Origin: Alphaproteobacteria bacterium
GTDB taxonomy: Bacteria > Pseudomonadota > Alphaproteobacteria > Rhodobacterales > Rhodobacteraceae
Assembly: GCA_024277955.1 (NCBI GenBank)
Contig: JAJRUE010000031.1
Span: 1 to 6,896 of the forward strand
Direction of reading: 5' to 3'
Length of the DNA: 6,896 nucleotides
Positions 6,528 through 6,896 of this stretch are shown here, piece by piece. Below the pieces are notes generated by a model. The model was not told where the DNA came from. It ran no database searches and was given only the letters and a program-made list of their open reading frames with translations. The stretch's first letter is position 1. Each line of letters opens with the position of its first letter. A program made the translations under genes and the position numbers.

Positions 6528-6896
6528 CAGCCCCCCAGGTAGGCGGCCTGCACCGCCGCGTTGGCGCGGATCTCGTCGGGCGTGCCTTCGGCGATCACCT
6601 CGCCAAAGTTCATGACCGTGATCCGGTCGGCCAGCGCCATCACCACGTTTATGTTGTGCTCGATCAGCAGAACCGTCGCCTTGGCCGCCACATCGCGGAT
6701 CAGGACGATGAACTGCGCGATCTCGCCATCTGAGAGGCCCTGGGTCGGCTCGTCGAGGATCAGAAGTTTCGGGTTTTGCCCCAGCCCCATCGCGATTTCC
6801 AGCAGCCGCTGGTGGCCATAGGCCAGGTCTCCGGCCTGCTGGTCGGCCTTGCCGTCCAGGCCGACACGCGCCAGCACGGCCCCCACATCCTGGGCC
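6527..6896 (-). CDS. livG: ABC transporter ATPase, LivG-type (5' end outside window)
   Basis: C-terminal half of the first ATP-binding subunit of the same importer; about 122 residues are visible and the gene runs off the right edge. The frame is open to the edge (Ala-Gln-Asp-Val-Gly-Ala-Val), so the GTG at 6886 is an internal valine codon. Seen: a LivG-style signature LAYGHQRLLEIA in place of LSGGQ, Walker B LLILDEP with the D-loop region QGLSDGE, the switch His in LLIEHN, and the C-terminal YLGG ending typical of LivG. Walker A lies outside the window. The overlapping LivF gene shows they form one operon; permease and binding-protein genes would be expected further right. Confidence 0.92.

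Overview
This GC-rich window (roughly two thirds G+C by eye, with long antisense open frames everywhere) looks like an alphaproteobacterial chromosome, most likely Rhodobacterales/Rhodobacteraceae. That placement is inferred from codon usage and gene content; there is no rRNA or other marker to confirm it. It is a catabolic accessory region with tightly packed genes. No tRNA, rRNA, insertion sequence, CRISPR array or phage gene is visible.

Layout. (1) 1-2093, plus strand: the 3' part of a transketolase C-terminal subunit, overlapping by one base (TGATG) a 375-residue RuBisCO-like protein (form IV, non-carboxylating). (2) 2147-4251, minus strand: a class III PLP aminotransferase followed by a beta-keto acid cleavage enzyme (BKACE, DUF849), overlapping at GTGA. 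This pair converges on the RuBisCO-like gene with a 53-base gap that shows no clear terminator. (3) 4252-4409: an AT-richer divergent control region with back-to-back promoters sharing -35 bases, three TGAAACA repeats, and a terminator-like hairpin in the leader of the rightward gene. (4) 4410-5273, plus: an RpiR-type HTH-SIS regulator. (5) 5371-5805, plus: a MarR-type regulator. (6) 5832-6896, minus: LivF-like and (partial) LivG-like ATPases of a branched-chain amino acid/amide-type ABC importer, overlapping by one base; the rest of the importer should lie beyond the right edge.

How it may work together (inference). The importer brings in a small polar organic compound. The aminotransferase would turn an amino acid, perhaps a beta-amino acid, into a keto acid. 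BKACE would condense a beta-keto acid with acetyl-CoA and cleave it to acetoacetate plus a new acyl-CoA. The RpiR regulator sits divergently from this pair and probably controls it and itself. The transketolase/RuBisCO-like pair looks like a separate sugar-phosphate branch. The closest known precedent is D-apiose/apionate catabolism, where both split transketolases and RuBisCO-like proteins have been assigned, but nothing here proves that substrate. The most novel points are the unassigned RuBisCO-like protein linked to a split transketolase, and the BKACE with an unusual set of active-site residues coupled to an aminotransferase.
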